Source: Hymenobacter rigui
GTDB lineage: Bacteria > Bacteroidota > Bacteroidia > Cytophagales > Hymenobacteraceae
Reading direction: 5' to 3'
Assembly: GCF_003944715.1 (NCBI RefSeq)
Contig: NZ_RWIT01000003.1
Location: 186,001-250,000, forward strand
DNA length: 64,000 nucleotides
Part shown: in pieces, positions 7,058 through 16,125 of the stretch
Position numbering within the stretch: position 1 is the first letter of the stretch
How the letters are laid out: the number at the start of each line of letters is the position of its first letter
Position numbers and translations under genes: made by a program
Notes under the pieces: generated by a model
The model's input: the letters and a program-made list of their open reading frames with translations, nothing else
The model's database searches: none
What the model was told of the DNA's origin: nothing

Positions 7058-7657
7058 ATGAAAAACAGCATTCTGTATTGCCTCGCCGCGGCCTCGATGG
7101 TCCTGTCTTTTTTCTTCGAACAAAATCCTACTGCCACGGCCGCTTCGCCGCTGGCTATTACGCAAGAAGCCTCCCTGCTCGGCAGCCTGTTCTCGGGTGA
7201 TGAAGAAGCCCGCGTACTCACCGCTTCCGACTCCGTAGCCTACGATAAAGTGGCGCACCGCTTGGGCATTGAGGCCAGCTACGACGCCGATAAAAACCTG
7301 CTTGAAACCGTGGTATCGTGGTTGGGCACTCCTTACCGCTACGGCAGCAACAGCAAAAGCGGCACCGACTGCTCCGGGTTTGTTACCCGCGTTTTCAAAG
7401 AAGCCTACGGAATTACCCTGCAGCGTAGCTCCCGCTCCATGTTCACCAGCGTGAAGCACGTGCAGAAAGACGAAATGCAGACCGGCGACCTAGTATTCTT
7501 CCGCCGGGGTCCGGGCCAGCCCATCTACCATGTGGGCATCTACCTGAAAGATGGCAAGTTTGCTCATTCGGCCTGCGGAGGCGGCGTTATGGTAAGCTCC
7601 CTGAACCAAGCTTACTACAGCCGCAATTTCTACGCCGCCGGCCGCGTAGAGCGCTAA
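7058..7657 (+). CDS. NlpC/P60 (C40) cell-wall hydrolase
   Basis: This is a 199-residue secreted protein: an N-terminal hydrophobic signal (residues 1-30), a short linker, then a C-terminal NlpC/P60 domain. The catalytic Cys is in GTDCSGFV, the His in YHVGIYL and the third polar residue is the His in FAHSACGG. The family cleaves gamma-D-Glu-meso-DAP type bonds in peptidoglycan stem peptides. It acts in the periplasm and probably in wall turnover. It is followed directly by an intrinsic terminator, so it is monocistronic. Confidence 0.88.
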   Translation: MKNSILYCLAAASMVLSFFFEQNPTATAASPLAITQEASLLGSLFSGDEEARVLTASDSVAYDKVAHRLGIEASYDADKNLLETVVSWLGTPYRYGSNSKSGTDCSGFVTRVFKEAYGITLQRSSRSMFTSVKHVQKDEMQTGDLVFFRRGPGQPIYHVGIYLKDGKFAHSACGGGVMVSSLNQAYYSRNFYAAGRVER

Positions 7658-7680
7658 GCTCCCAGCCGCCAGCTTTTTCC

Positions 7681-7715
7681 AACGCTTCGTTCCTGCCGAA
7701 CGGAGCGTTTTTGTT
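7681..7715 (+). terminator. Intrinsic terminator after the NlpC/P60 gene
   Basis: A stem AACGCTTCGTT/AACGGAGCGTT (one G-U-type mismatch) is followed by a T-rich run on the plus strand. Confidence 0.75.
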
Positions 7716-7821
7716 TTTTCTGCGACCTTCGGGCCGGAAAACCATTTGAGCCAAAGTGCGGTATAGCACACGGCCGGAAATCGGTATTTCTGTCTCCACT
7801 CCTTTCTCTCCCTCCGCAGCC

Positions 7822-8466
7822 ATGGACAAACAGACTCCCAAAGGCCAGGACATAGCCTCCTCCCCTATTTTCAAGAAATTCGTCGGGAAAGCCGAGGAAT
7901 ACATAAAGAAGCCCACGCGCATGAAGCAGCTGCTGAATGACGCGTACACCAAAGCCAGCGACAAAAAGGATGTGGGCTCTATTGCCCACGAAGCCTGGGA
8001 AACCCTGCAAACCATGCTGCGCCTGATTCGCACGTCGATATCGGGGGAGTACACGGGTCTGCCCACTTCCACGGTTGTGGCGGCCGTAGCCGTAACCATC
8101 TACTTCCTGAGCCCCATCGACCTGATTCCGGACTTCATTCCGGTACTGGGTTTGCTGGATGACGTGGCGCTGGTAGCGTGGTTCAGCACGACTATTAAGG
8201 AAGAAATGGACAAGTTTCTGGAGTGGGAGAAAACCCGCCCCAGCGTGGTGGAAGATGCCACGGTGGTAGAGGATGAGCCCAAAGCTTCGCAGCCCCGCTC
8301 GGCTTCGGGCCATGCCGCTTCCAGCGCCAACGCCTCCAGTTCCGATCAAACCTCGGCTACGCTGCACCACGACGTGGCCTCCACGACCACCGACAGCAGC
8401 CGGGAGCCCAGCGCTACCGCCGAAAGCCGCCCCAACGGCGGTGATACCGGCGGCAACGTGCGCTAA
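7822..8466 (+). CDS. YkvA family (DUF1232) membrane protein
   Basis: This is a 214-residue protein starting at MDKQTPKGQD; the upstream in-frame Met adds unlikely sequence. A charged helical N-terminus is followed by the DUF1232 core (VAVTIYFLSPIDLIPDFIPVLGLLDDVALVAW), which includes one or two hydrophobic segments. The last 80 residues are a disordered Ser/Ala/Thr-rich tail. The biochemical role of YkvA proteins is not known. It stands alone, with a hairpin terminator shared with the convergent acyl-carrier-like gene. Confidence 0.85.
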   Translation: MDKQTPKGQDIASSPIFKKFVGKAEEYIKKPTRMKQLLNDAYTKASDKKDVGSIAHEAWETLQTMLRLIRTSISGEYTGLPTSTVVAAVAVTIYFLSPIDLIPDFIPVLGLLDDVALVAWFSTTIKEEMDKFLEWEKTRPSVVEDATVVEDEPKASQPRSASGHAASSANASSSDQTSATLHHDVASTTTDSSREPSATAESRPNGGDTGGNVR

Positions 8467-8487
8467 CCCGCATTCTGCATACACGAG

Positions 8488-8539
8488 GAAGCCCCGTGGG
8501 AGCGGCCGCACGAGCAGTGCGCCGCCCCCACGGGGCTTC
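8488..8539. terminator. Terminator-like hairpin after the YkvA gene
   Basis: A 13-bp stem GAAGCCCCGTGGG/CCCACGGGGCTTC with an inner GC-rich loop lies between the convergent YkvA and acyl-carrier-like genes. There is no long T run, so it may act as a stem-loop for both strands. Confidence 0.65.
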
Positions 8540-8590
8540 ATACGTTTGGTAATGGGTACTGCTTGGCGGCTAATACCCGCCAGTGGATAC

Positions 8591-8863
8591 TTACGCAGCC
8601 TGCTGTTGAGCAGGCGTGTGCGTTACTACGTACTTCACAAAATCACCCACGGTAGCCAACGGCACTTCATCCGGGATGGTGATGTGAAAGTTACGCTCCA
8701 ATTCCAGAATGATGTCCACGACATCCACCGTGTCGAAGCCGAACTCCCGGCTCAGATCGGTACCGATACGCAGGCGGCGGGCCTTGATGGCCTTGCGCTT
8801 GCTGATAATGCGCAGCACTTGCTGCTGAATGGTTTTGGGGGCGGTAGTCGTTGAGATGACCAT
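8591..8863 (-). CDS. Acyl-carrier-like protein with Thr in place of the phosphopantetheine Ser
   Basis: This is a 90-residue protein starting at MVISTTTAPK; the longer in-frame start adds a Cys/Pro-rich segment unlike the family. Residues 10-85 follow the acyl carrier protein fold: helix 1, the loop DLSREFGFDTVD, helix II (VVDIILELERNF), ITIPDEVPLATVGDFVKYV and a polar tail. In typical ACPs the motif is DSL with Ser carrying the 4'-phosphopantetheine. Here the codon at 8729-8731 is ACG, giving Thr45. The protein may be a non-acylated structural ACP-like protein, or be modified on Thr. The primary ACP for fatty acid synthesis must be elsewhere. It is transcribed away from the efflux operon. 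Confidence 0.85.
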   Translation of the reverse strand: MVISTTTAPKTIQQQVLRIISKRKAIKARRLRIGTDLSREFGFDTVDVVDIILELERNFHITIPDEVPLATVGDFVKYVVTHTPAQQQAA

Positions 8864-8985
8864 AAGAGGAACGACAGGGGTACAGGGGAGAAAAAAAGCG
8901 AGCAAACATGGCTGGCTCCAGCACTGGCCCGCCCGTTCGGGCGGATGAGTATTCAGGGGCCTGCAATGGTTGCAAGTCACGAGAG

Positions 8986-9025
8986 AAAAAAAGCAACGAC
9001 CGGACCACCGGGTAGTGGCCCGGTC
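8986..9025 (-). terminator. Intrinsic terminator of the RND efflux operon
   Basis: On the minus strand a GC-rich stem (GACCGG...CCGGTC, 8998-9025) is followed by seven T (8986-8992), just past the stop codon of the RND gene at 9040. Confidence 0.75.
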
Positions 9026-9039
9026 ATTGCAGAAACCGC

Positions 9040-12000
9040 TTAGTGCGAAAGCACCGGCGGACGGGCAGCCTCTACCTCTTCGGCATCGGCTACGGGTTCA
9101 CGAGTACCTTTCAGGCGCAGCTTCAGGCTTTCGCTCAGCAGGTACATCACCGGCACTACCAGCAGGGTAATGGCCGTGGCAAATACCAGCCCGAAGATGA
9201 TGGTCCAGGCCAGCGGGCCCCAGAACACCACCGACTCGCCGCCGATGAAGAAGTGGGCGTGGCCGGATGCGAACAGCTCGTAGAAGTCGATGTTCAGACC
9301 AATGGCCAGCGGAATCAGGCCCAGCGTGGCGGCCGTGGCCGTCAGGATTACCGGGTTGAGGCGGGTACGACCGGCCAGTACAATGGCTTCGCGTAGCGGC
9401 ATACCCTGGGCCCGCAGGATATCGGTGAATTCCACCAGCAGAATCCCGTTCTTCACCACAATACCGGCCAAAGCAATAATACCTACCCCGGTCATTACGA
9501 TGGAGATGTTCTGGCCCGTAATAGCTAGGCCCCAGAACACGCCGGCAATGGAAAACAGCACTTCCGAGAGGATGATAACCGGCTTGCTGAACGAGTTGAA
9601 CTGCGTCACGAGAATCAGGAAGATGAGTGCCAGAGCACCTAAACCAGCCAGGGGCAGGAAGTCGGTGGTTTCCTTCTGGTCTTCCTCGGCACCGCCCATC
9701 TTGATGGTGTAGCCGGCCGGCGTGGGGAACGACTGGAGCGCGGTGCGGATATTAGCCACTACATCAGGACCGGTGTAGCCGTTGAGCACGTTGGAGCTGA
9801 TGGTGATGACGCGCTTGGTGTCCTTGCGCCGGATGCCGCCGTAGGTGCTGCCGTAGGTTACCTGGGCAATGGACGAAATGGGCACCTGCCGCACCGCACC
9901 AGTGGCGTCGCGGAACGTGAGTGGGGCGTTGATGATGGCGTCCACGTCGTTGCGGTAGGGCTTAGCGTAGCGCACCTGCACGGGGTACTCATCGTCGGAG
10001 GTTTTGAATTTGCTGGCTTCCGAGCCGTAGATGGCCGTGCGCACTTCCAGACCAATCTGGCCGGTGCTGATGCCTTCCCGGTTGGCGCGGGTCCGGTCGA
10101 TGTTCACGGCAATTTCGGGGTTGCGGTCCTCCAGGTTGGAGCGCAGGGCTTCCACGCCGCCGATGTTGAGCGAATCGACGTAGCGGGTCACCTTTTTGCT
10201 GAGCTTGGCCAACGTGGGGTAGTCGTCGCCAATCACCTCAATGGCAATGGGTTTCTGCTGGGGCGGACCGCTGGCTTCCTGGTCCACCGAAATTTCGGCG
10301 CCGGGAATACCTTTCACTACCTCCCGGATTTTATCCATGTAGGTGCCGGTGGCTGGGCCGGTCCGGTCGCTGAGCTCCTTGAAGGCCACGGCTACCTTGC
10401 CCATGTTCGACATAGCCGTACCGCTCGACGACGAAGCGTCGCTCGGGTCGCCGGCCCCGATGGCCACGTTGGTAATCACCGATTCCACGTCGGGGTTGTT
10501 GCGGCCAATCACGCCGTAGATGCGGTTTTCCAGTACTTTGGTAATGGAGTCCGTAATTTCTACGCGGGTGCCTACCGGCATTTTCAGGTAGGTGTAGATG
10601 AATTTCGGGTCACCTTTGGGGAAGAAGTCCACCTTGGGCCCACGAATACCGATGGCCACAAACGAACCCACGAACAGCACAATCACGCCCACCATCACTA
10701 GTGCGGGGTGGCTGATGGCCCAGCGCACCAGGTTGGCGTAGCCGTTCTGGAACTTGGGCAAGGCGCGGGTCTGGAACCAGGCAATCATCTTCACCAGCAC
10801 AAACTTGTCGAGCAGGATGAAGCCGGCCAGGGCCAGGCAGATATTGCCGATAAAGTGACCTATCAGGCCGCTGGTTTCGCCATCGGGGCCAACTTCGGGC
10901 GTAGCGCCCAAAGCCAGCACGTTGAACAGGATACCCAAAGCCACCAGTACGCCCACGGCAATTTTGAGGCCTTTGCTCAGTTTGGGCTTGCTGTGCAGGT
11001 CTTCCTCGAAGTGCTCCTCGCGCTCCATGAAGCTCACGGCAAACACCGGGTTCATGATGAAGGCCACCACCAGCGACGACATCAGGGTGATGATGAGCGT
11101 AACGGGCAGGTAGTACATGAACGAGCCCACAATGCCGGGCCAGAACATCAGCGGCACGAAGGGGGCCACCGTGGTGAGCGTACCGGCCAGTACCGGCACG
11201 AATACCTCGCCGGCGGCGAATTTGGCGGCCTTTTCGGTGCTCAGCTCGGGGTGCTCGTGCAACAGGCGGTGGGTGTTTTCGATTACCACAATGGCATCGT
11301 CCACCACAATGCCCAGCGCCAGCAGGAAGGCGAAGAGCACAATCATATTCAGCGAGAAATCGAAGCCCGGGATAATCAGGAAGGCCAGGAACATCGAAAT
11401 CGGCACGGACAGGCCCACGAACATGGCGTTGGTGGTGCCCATGAAGAACAGCAGAATGGCCGTTACCAGCAGGAAGCCGATAACGATGGTGTTGATCAGG
11501 TCGTGCAGCGTAACGCGGGTGTCGTTGGAGGTGTCACCGGTGATGGTCACCTTCAGCTCGGTGGGCAGCGTCTTCTCGGCGTCCTTCACCAGCGCCTTGA
11601 TTTTATCGGAGGCATCGATGAGGTTTTCGCCCTGGCGCTTCACCACGTTCAGGGTAATGGCGGGCTTGCCGTCGAGGCGGGCGTAGGACTCCCGGTCCTT
11701 GAAGCCGTCCGTCACGGTGGCAATGTCGCCGAGGCGTACGGCGGCCCCGTTCAGGTTTTTCACCTGAATGTCGGCAATGTCCTCGGCGCGCACGTACTGG
11801 CCGGCCACACGCACGGCCCGCTTCTGGGAGCCTACGTCCACGGAGCCGCCCGAGATGGTCACGTTTTCGCGGGCAATAGCGTTGCTGATGTCGGAGAAGC
11901 CCAGGCGCGAGGCCCGCAGCTTGTTCAGGTCCACGTCCACGTTTACCTGCTGGTCGAGGGCCCCTACGATGTCCACGCGGGTAATTTCGGGCAGGGCCTC

Positions 12001-12513
12001 AATCTTATCCTGGAAGTCGTCGGCGTACTTTTTGAGCTGGGCGGCGGGCAGGTTGCCGCTCAGGTTCACGAACATGATGGGCTGCTCCGAAATGTTGATT
12101 TCCTTCACCGTGGGCGGCGAGGGCAAATCGTTGGGCAGCTCGGGCGCGGCTTTATCCACGGCGTCCTTCACCAGCTGCTTGGCGTACTGCACGTCCACGC
12201 CCGAGTTGAACTCGATGTCGACAATACAGTAGTCCTGGTTGGAGGTGGAGTTGATTTTCTTCACCCCGTTGATGCCCTTCAGCTCCTTTTCGAGCTGGCG
12301 CGTCACCAGGTTTTCGATATCCGCCGGCGAGGTACCGGGGTAAATAGTGGCCACGATAATCCGCGGAATCACGATGTCGGGAAACTTCTCCTTGCCCAGC
12401 TTGATGTAGGCAAAAATCCCCGCCACGCACAGCAGCACCGTGATAATGTAGATGCTGGTTTTATTATTAATCGACCAACTGGTCGGCCCAAACTCTTTCT
12501 CTAGATCCTGCAT
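9040..12513 (-). CDS. RND efflux pump inner-membrane transporter, HAE-1/AcrB-like
   Basis: This is a 1157-residue proton-driven exporter. It has TM1 at 20-38, the porter domain, TM2-TM6 between about 340 and 490 with the proton-relay pair Asp405-Asp406 in GIVVDDAIVVIE, a second porter half and a C-terminal TM bundle. It is longer than typical AcrB (about 1050) because residues 510-580 insert a segment with two extra hydrophobic stretches between TM6 and TM7. It forms a tripartite pump with the adaptor and TolC-like protein encoded next to it, and exports drugs, detergents or lipids; the substrate is unknown. It is the last gene of the TetR-led operon. Confidence 0.93.
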   Translation of the reverse strand: MQDLEKEFGPTSWSINNKTSIYIITVLLCVAGIFAYIKLGKEKFPDIVIPRIIVATIYPGTSPADIENLVTRQLEKELKGINGVKKINSTSNQDYCIVDIEFNSGVDVQYAKQLVKDAVDKAAPELPNDLPSPPTVKEINISEQPIMFVNLSGNLPAAQLKKYADDFQDKIEALPEITRVDIVGALDQQVNVDVDLNKLRASRLGFSDISNAIARENVTISGGSVDVGSQKRAVRVAGQYVRAEDIADIQVKNLNGAAVRLGDIATVTDGFKDRESYARLDGKPAITLNVVKRQGENLIDASDKIKALVKDAEKTLPTELKVTITGDTSNDTRVTLHDLINTIVIGFLLVTAILLFFMGTTNAMFVGLSVPISMFLAFLIIPGFDFSLNMIVLFAFLLALGIVVDDAIVVIENTHRLLHEHPELSTEKAAKFAAGEVFVPVLAGTLTTVAPFVPLMFWPGIVGSFMYYLPVTLIITLMSSLVVAFIMNPVFAVSFMEREEHFEEDLHSKPKLSKGLKIAVGVLVALGILFNVLALGATPEVGPDGETSGLIGHFIGNICLALAGFILLDKFVLVKMIAWFQTRALPKFQNGYANLVRWAISHPALVMVGVIVLFVGSFVAIGIRGPKVDFFPKGDPKFIYTYLKMPVGTRVEITDSITKVLENRIYGVIGRNNPDVESVITNVAIGAGDPSDASSSSGTAMSNMGKVAVAFKELSDRTGPATGTYMDKIREVVKGIPGAEISVDQEASGPPQQKPIAIEVIGDDYPTLAKLSKKVTRYVDSLNIGGVEALRSNLEDRNPEIAVNIDRTRANREGISTGQIGLEVRTAIYGSEASKFKTSDDEYPVQVRYAKPYRNDVDAIINAPLTFRDATGAVRQVPISSIAQVTYGSTYGGIRRKDTKRVITISSNVLNGYTGPDVVANIRTALQSFPTPAGYTIKMGGAEEDQKETTDFLPLAGLGALALIFLILVTQFNSFSKPVIILSEVLFSIAGVFWGLAITGQNISIVMTGVGIIALAGIVVKNGILLVEFTDILRAQGMPLREAIVLAGRTRLNPVILTATAATLGLIPLAIGLNIDFYELFASGHAHFFIGGESVVFWGPLAWTIIFGLVFATAITLLVVPVMYLLSESLKLRLKGTREPVADAEEVEAARPPVLSH

Positions 12514-12544
12514 ATTGTTGGGGTTTTGGCGGTTTGTGCAACGC

Positions 12545-13666
12545 CTACAGCGTCACCAGCTGACCTTCGTTCAGGGTCTGGTAGCCGGCCGAAATCACCT
12601 GGTCGCCGGCCTGCAGGCCACCGGTTACTTCCACTTTGCCGTTGTAGGTCTGGCCGGTCTGGATGATGCGCTTGGCGGCTACTTTCTTGCCGCCTTTCTC
12701 GCCTACTACCAGCACGTAGTTGTTCTGCTCGTCTTTCTGCACCAAGTCCACGGGCAGCACGGTGGCGCTCTGGCGGGCGTAGTTCTGGATGCGCACGTTG
12801 GCTACCATGTTGGGGCGCAGCTGGCCGGCCTTGCTGCCGCTCAGGCGCAGCTCGGTAGTGAACGTGCGGCTGGTGGGGTTGATGGTGCTGGATACTACCC
12901 GTACGGTAGCGGGCAGCTCCTCATTACCCAGGTCCGGAATGGTTACCAGGGCCTGGTCGCCGGCCTTGATGCGGGAGGCGTAGGCTTCCGATACATCGGC
13001 CAGAATCTTGCCGGTGCCGCTGCTGCTGATGAGCTTTACCACGGGCGCGCCGGGCGCTACGGTTTCGCCCAGCTTCGGCACTACATCATCCACGGTACCC
13101 GAGAACGGGGCCACCACGGTGTAGAGGGCGCGCTGCTGGTTGAGGGTAGCCAGGTTGCGCTGCAGGGCCTGGTAGTTGTTTTTGGCCTGCAGGTATTGAA
13201 TTTCGGTGCCAATCTGCTGTTTCCAGAGGCGGTCCTGCTTCTCATATACCACGCGGGCTAGGTCCATGCGGGTGCGCAGCTCGGCAATGCTGGCGTCGAG
13301 GATGCTGGCGTCTACGGTAGCCAGGGTCTGGCCCTTGCTCACCCGGTCGCCGCGTTGCACGCGCAGACTGGTAAGGGTACCGGCGGCGCGGGCGGCCACG
13401 TTGGCATTCTGGTCGAAGTCTACGCGGCCCTGCAGCTCCAGGTAGCTCTTGAAGCTTTCGGGGGCTACTTTAATCACGGAAACCGGCGTGGCCTGGGCGG
13501 CGGCACCTTCGGCCTTGGCACCGGTTTTAGCTTCCAGTTCGGCAATTTTGGCCTGGTTGGCAGCCTGTTCTTTTTTCAGCTTGGCCAGCTCCGCTTTAGG
13601 GTCTTTGTCGCCGCAGGCGGTCAGTAAGCCCAGAGTCAGGAGAAAGGCAGGAGTAATGAATTTCAT
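12545..13666 (-). CDS. RND efflux periplasmic adaptor lipoprotein (membrane fusion protein)
   Basis: This is a 373-residue adaptor with a lipoprotein signal (LLTACGDKD) placing it on a membrane facing the periplasm. After a short coiled coil ([24 protein letters not shown]) come the lipoyl/barrel-sandwich half motifs ([24 protein letters not shown], then [11 protein letters not shown]), an alpha-helical hairpin in between, and beta-barrel and MP domains up to [18 protein letters not shown]. It bridges the RND transporter and the outer-membrane channel. It ends 31 bases before the RND gene start and follows a 105-base repeat-containing gap from the TolC-like gene. Confidence 0.92.
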   Translation of the reverse strand: MKFITPAFLLTLGLLTACGDKDPKAELAKLKKEQAANQAKIAELEAKTGAKAEGAAAQATPVSVIKVAPESFKSYLELQGRVDFDQNANVAARAAGTLTSLRVQRGDRVSKGQTLATVDASILDASIAELRTRMDLARVVYEKQDRLWKQQIGTEIQYLQAKNNYQALQRNLATLNQQRALYTVVAPFSGTVDDVVPKLGETVAPGAPVVKLISSSGTGKILADVSEAYASRIKAGDQALVTIPDLGNEELPATVRVVSSTINPTSRTFTTELRLSGSKAGQLRPNMVANVRIQNYARQSATVLPVDLVQKDEQNNYVLVVGEKGGKKVAAKRIIQTGQTYNGKVEVTGGLQAGDQVISAGYQTLNEGQLVTL

Positions 13667-13771
13667 GGAGTAAGGAGCTAGTAGCTAGGAGAGAGGAGCC
13701 GGAATGAGAAAAAGAAAACAGCGTAGTGGGGTCAGCAGCTTCCAGCTCCTAGCTTCTGACTCCCAGCTCCT
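13667..13771. repeat. Inverted repeat built of 7-bp units (TAGGAG type) between TolC-like and adaptor genes
   Basis: The left side (13667-13700) reads GGAGTAAGGAGCTAGTAGC then TAGGAGAGAGGAGC. The right side (13733-13771) is its complement in pattern: AGCTTCCAGCTCC, TAGCTTCTGACTCCC and AGCTCC. The repeated unit is close to 7 bases (TAGGAGx). The two sides can pair, and the element lies inside the efflux operon without breaking a gene. Confidence 0.6.
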
Positions 13772-15463
13772 TTATTTCTTGGCCTGGTTGTACAGCTCGC
13801 CGGTGGCTTTGTCCCGGTCTACTTTGGCTACCAGCACGTCGTAAATGGCCGCGTAGTAGTTGGTCTGGGCTTCGCGGAGGCTGGTTTCGGCCGTTACCAC
13901 TTCCAGGTTGGACCCTACCCCCTCCTGAAACTTGATACGCGACACGCGGGCCACATCGGCAGCCAGATCAAGGTTGGCTTTCTGATTGTCCAGCACATCC
14001 AGGGCGTTGATGAGCGTGGTGCGGCTCTGGGCATCCTGCAAATCGATGCTCTGGCGCAACGTTTCAAAGCCTTTCTCGATGGTTTGTTGGGCAATGCGCG
14101 CCTGCTGTACCTGGTACTTGCGGCGGAAACCATCGAATACCGGAATCTGCAGACTCAGGCCCACATTGCCGAACCCAAACCAGTTCTGGTTAGGGAAACC
14201 GTTGGCCGCCCGCGAGTCGGGGCCCCGGAAGGCAAACAGGTCGCCGGGCTGCTTGGCCGAGCCCGAGAAGCCGTACGCCGCCGTAGCCAGCAGGCGCGGA
14301 TAGGCACCGGCCCGACGGTTGGCCAAGTCAAGGCCAGCCAGGGCCTGCTGGGTTTCCAGCGTGCTGAACTCAATGCGGTTGTTGTAGTTGAAGGCGGCCG
14401 CCAACTGACCGGTACGTGCTCCGCTGAGAGCCGTCTGCTGATCCTGCTGACGCTGGGCGTCGGTGTTGCCGGAGGTCGGAGCTGTACCAGTAGGCACATT
14501 GCCCAGGCCGGTAACACCGCCACCATTCGTGGCACTGACTACGCCCAAGCGCTGGCGCAGGGCACCGGCATCCACCACGGCGGCCCCCAGCGAGTCAGTC
14601 AGCTGCACGGTCTGGCTTTGGGGCAGGCCCATCTGGAATTTCAGCAGGGCCACGCTCAACTCGGTGAGGCGCTGGGCTTTCTGCTGCTCCACCAGCAGGT
14701 TGTTGCGCTGCACCTGCAGGCGCTGCACGTCCAGCTTCTCGGCAAAACCAGCCTTAAAAGTTTCGTTGGTTTGATACAGTACCGTATCGAGGCGCTGTAC
14801 GTTACGGGCCAGCAGGGCGAGGCGGGCACGGGCGACCAGCGTACTGTAGTACGCTTTGCTCACTTGCTCCACCACGTCAATTTCGGCTTGCTGCGTCTGC
14901 TTCTTAGCCAGATCCTCATATACCTTGGCGGCTTTCAGGCCGATGAGGTAGGATCCATCGAACAGCAGCTGCGACACGGAGGCGCTGGTGTTGCCGGCCC
15001 ACTGCAAACCAAAGGCAAACGCCTGCGGTGGCACCGGTTCCCGGGGCAGGGTTACCGTTCCCAGATTCACCGTCTGCCCGCCCTGAGCGGCGGCAATATC
15101 AGCCTGGGTAAGGGTGGTAGCCGAGCTGCCACCGCCCAACGCCCCGAAATCAACCAAGCTTTTCTGCAGCTTGAAGTTGTCGGCCACGTTGGCGGCCACG
15201 TTCACCTGGGGCAGGCCGGCGGCCTTGATTTCGCCCACTTTGGCTCGGGCCGTCTGCTCGTTCAGGCGCGTCGAAAGCAACGACGACTTGTTCTTCACGG
15301 CGAAATCGATGGCTTGCTGCAGGCTCAGGGGCATCAGGCCCACGGCTGCGGAGGTGGCCAGCGCCGGCTGCGGAGCCGGGGCCGTCTGCGCCAGGGCGGC
15401 CCCGGCGGGGGCCAGCAGGCCCGGCCCGGCGGCCAGCAGCATAACGCGGAGGTTGTTTTTCAT
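13772..15463 (-). CDS. TolC family outer-membrane efflux protein
   Basis: This is a 563-residue protein with a signal peptide (AGAALAQ). It shows two outer-membrane-efflux-protein repeats: an N-terminal helical part (LQQAIDFAVKNKSSLLSTRLNEQTARAKV) and a C-terminal one (IPVFDGFRRKYQVQQARIAQQTIEKG, then FQEGVGSNLEVVTAETSLREAQTNYYAAIYDVLVAKVDRDKATG). Both match the TolC helical barrel pattern. A Gly/Thr/Ala-rich insertion sits near residues 310-350. It should form the trimeric outer-membrane channel for the downstream adaptor and RND transporter. The TetR gene is immediately upstream. Confidence 0.92.
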   Translation of the reverse strand: MKNNLRVMLLAAGPGLLAPAGAALAQTAPAPQPALATSAAVGLMPLSLQQAIDFAVKNKSSLLSTRLNEQTARAKVGEIKAAGLPQVNVAANVADNFKLQKSLVDFGALGGGSSATTLTQADIAAAQGGQTVNLGTVTLPREPVPPQAFAFGLQWAGNTSASVSQLLFDGSYLIGLKAAKVYEDLAKKQTQQAEIDVVEQVSKAYYSTLVARARLALLARNVQRLDTVLYQTNETFKAGFAEKLDVQRLQVQRNNLLVEQQKAQRLTELSVALLKFQMGLPQSQTVQLTDSLGAAVVDAGALRQRLGVVSATNGGGVTGLGNVPTGTAPTSGNTDAQRQQDQQTALSGARTGQLAAAFNYNNRIEFSTLETQQALAGLDLANRRAGAYPRLLATAAYGFSGSAKQPGDLFAFRGPDSRAANGFPNQNWFGFGNVGLSLQIPVFDGFRRKYQVQQARIAQQTIEKGFETLRQSIDLQDAQSRTTLINALDVLDNQKANLDLAADVARVSRIKFQEGVGSNLEVVTAETSLREAQTNYYAAIYDVLVAKVDRDKATGELYNQAKK

Positions 15464-15487
15464 AACAGGGAAAGCAGGTGATGAAGC

Positions 15488-16102
15488 TTATTCTTCTTCC
15501 GTCACGTGACGGTACTCATTCAGTAGTTTGTGGCCTTTCAGAGACACCACGCCCAGCAGGAAATGCTCATTGCATGCCATCTGCACCCGCATCTGGTCGA
15601 ACTGCGCGTGCGGGAATACTTCTGGGTCGAAGAGCACGTCAATCTGGGCCAGGCGCAGACGTGAGAGCACCTCAATGTCGAGGTCGGCGCGGTAGAGGCC
15701 TTCCTGCACGCCCCGGCGCAGGTTGGCCTGAATCTGCTGCAGAATGAAGCTGCTCTTGTGCTCGTGGAACAGGCCCCAGGCGGCGGGGTAGTACTTGCGC
15801 AAGTCGTGGATGGCGTTGGGGTTCACATTGGCAAACTGCCGTTTGGCCCAGTCCATCATCTGCACCATCTCGTCCACGGCGTTGCGGGCGTGGCCGATGA
15901 TGCCTTCGCACTCGCCCTGTACTCCGGTCAGGTGATTATGAATGACGGCCGATACAATCTGGTCCTTGTTTTCGAACCATTTGTAGAGCGTCTTCTTCGA
16001 GATACCCAAGTGGGTAGCAATGTCGTCCATCGACACGCTCTTAATCCCGTTGCGGGTGAAGAGGCCGATGGCGGCGTGCAGGATTCGGTCTTTTATTTCC
16101 AT
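15488..16102 (-). CDS. TetR/AcrR family repressor of the efflux operon
   Basis: This is a 204-residue regulator. Residues 1-55 are a TetR HTH (AIGLFTRNGIKSVSMDDIATHLGISKKTLYKWFENKDQIV), followed by a helical ligand/dimer domain. It is the first gene of the operon with TolC-like, adaptor and RND genes, only 24 bases before the TolC start. A -7 box and a perfect inverted repeat upstream (16114-16153) suggest it represses its own operon and responds to an efflux substrate or to membrane stress. The ligand is unknown. Confidence 0.9.
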   Translation of the reverse strand: MEIKDRILHAAIGLFTRNGIKSVSMDDIATHLGISKKTLYKWFENKDQIVSAVIHNHLTGVQGECEGIIGHARNAVDEMVQMMDWAKRQFANVNPNAIHDLRKYYPAAWGLFHEHKSSFILQQIQANLRRGVQEGLYRADLDIEVLSRLRLAQIDVLFDPEVFPHAQFDQMRVQMACNEHFLLGVVSLKGHKLLNEYRHVTEEE

Positions 16103-16113
16103 GATTACGACAG

Positions 16114-16121
16114 CAAAGGTA
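16114..16121 (-). promoter_or_regulatory. Bacteroidota -7 box (TACCTTTG) for the TetR-efflux operon
   Basis: On the minus strand TACCTTTG fits the TAnnTTTG consensus exactly and lies 12 bases before the TetR ATG, implying a very short leader. A clear -33 TTG is not present, but the inverted repeat at 16126-16153 overlaps that place. Confidence 0.6.
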
Positions 16122-16125
16122 CTGC

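Noticed and set aside
10708..12504. 598-residue open frame on the plus strand across the RND transporter gene
   Set aside because: It lies antisense inside a complete RND gene with clear motifs; composition (His, Gln and Gly-rich) is typical of a GC-rich shadow frame.
14084..15481. 465-residue open frame on the plus strand across the TolC-like gene
   Set aside because: Antisense shadow of a complete TolC family gene; no recognisable domain.
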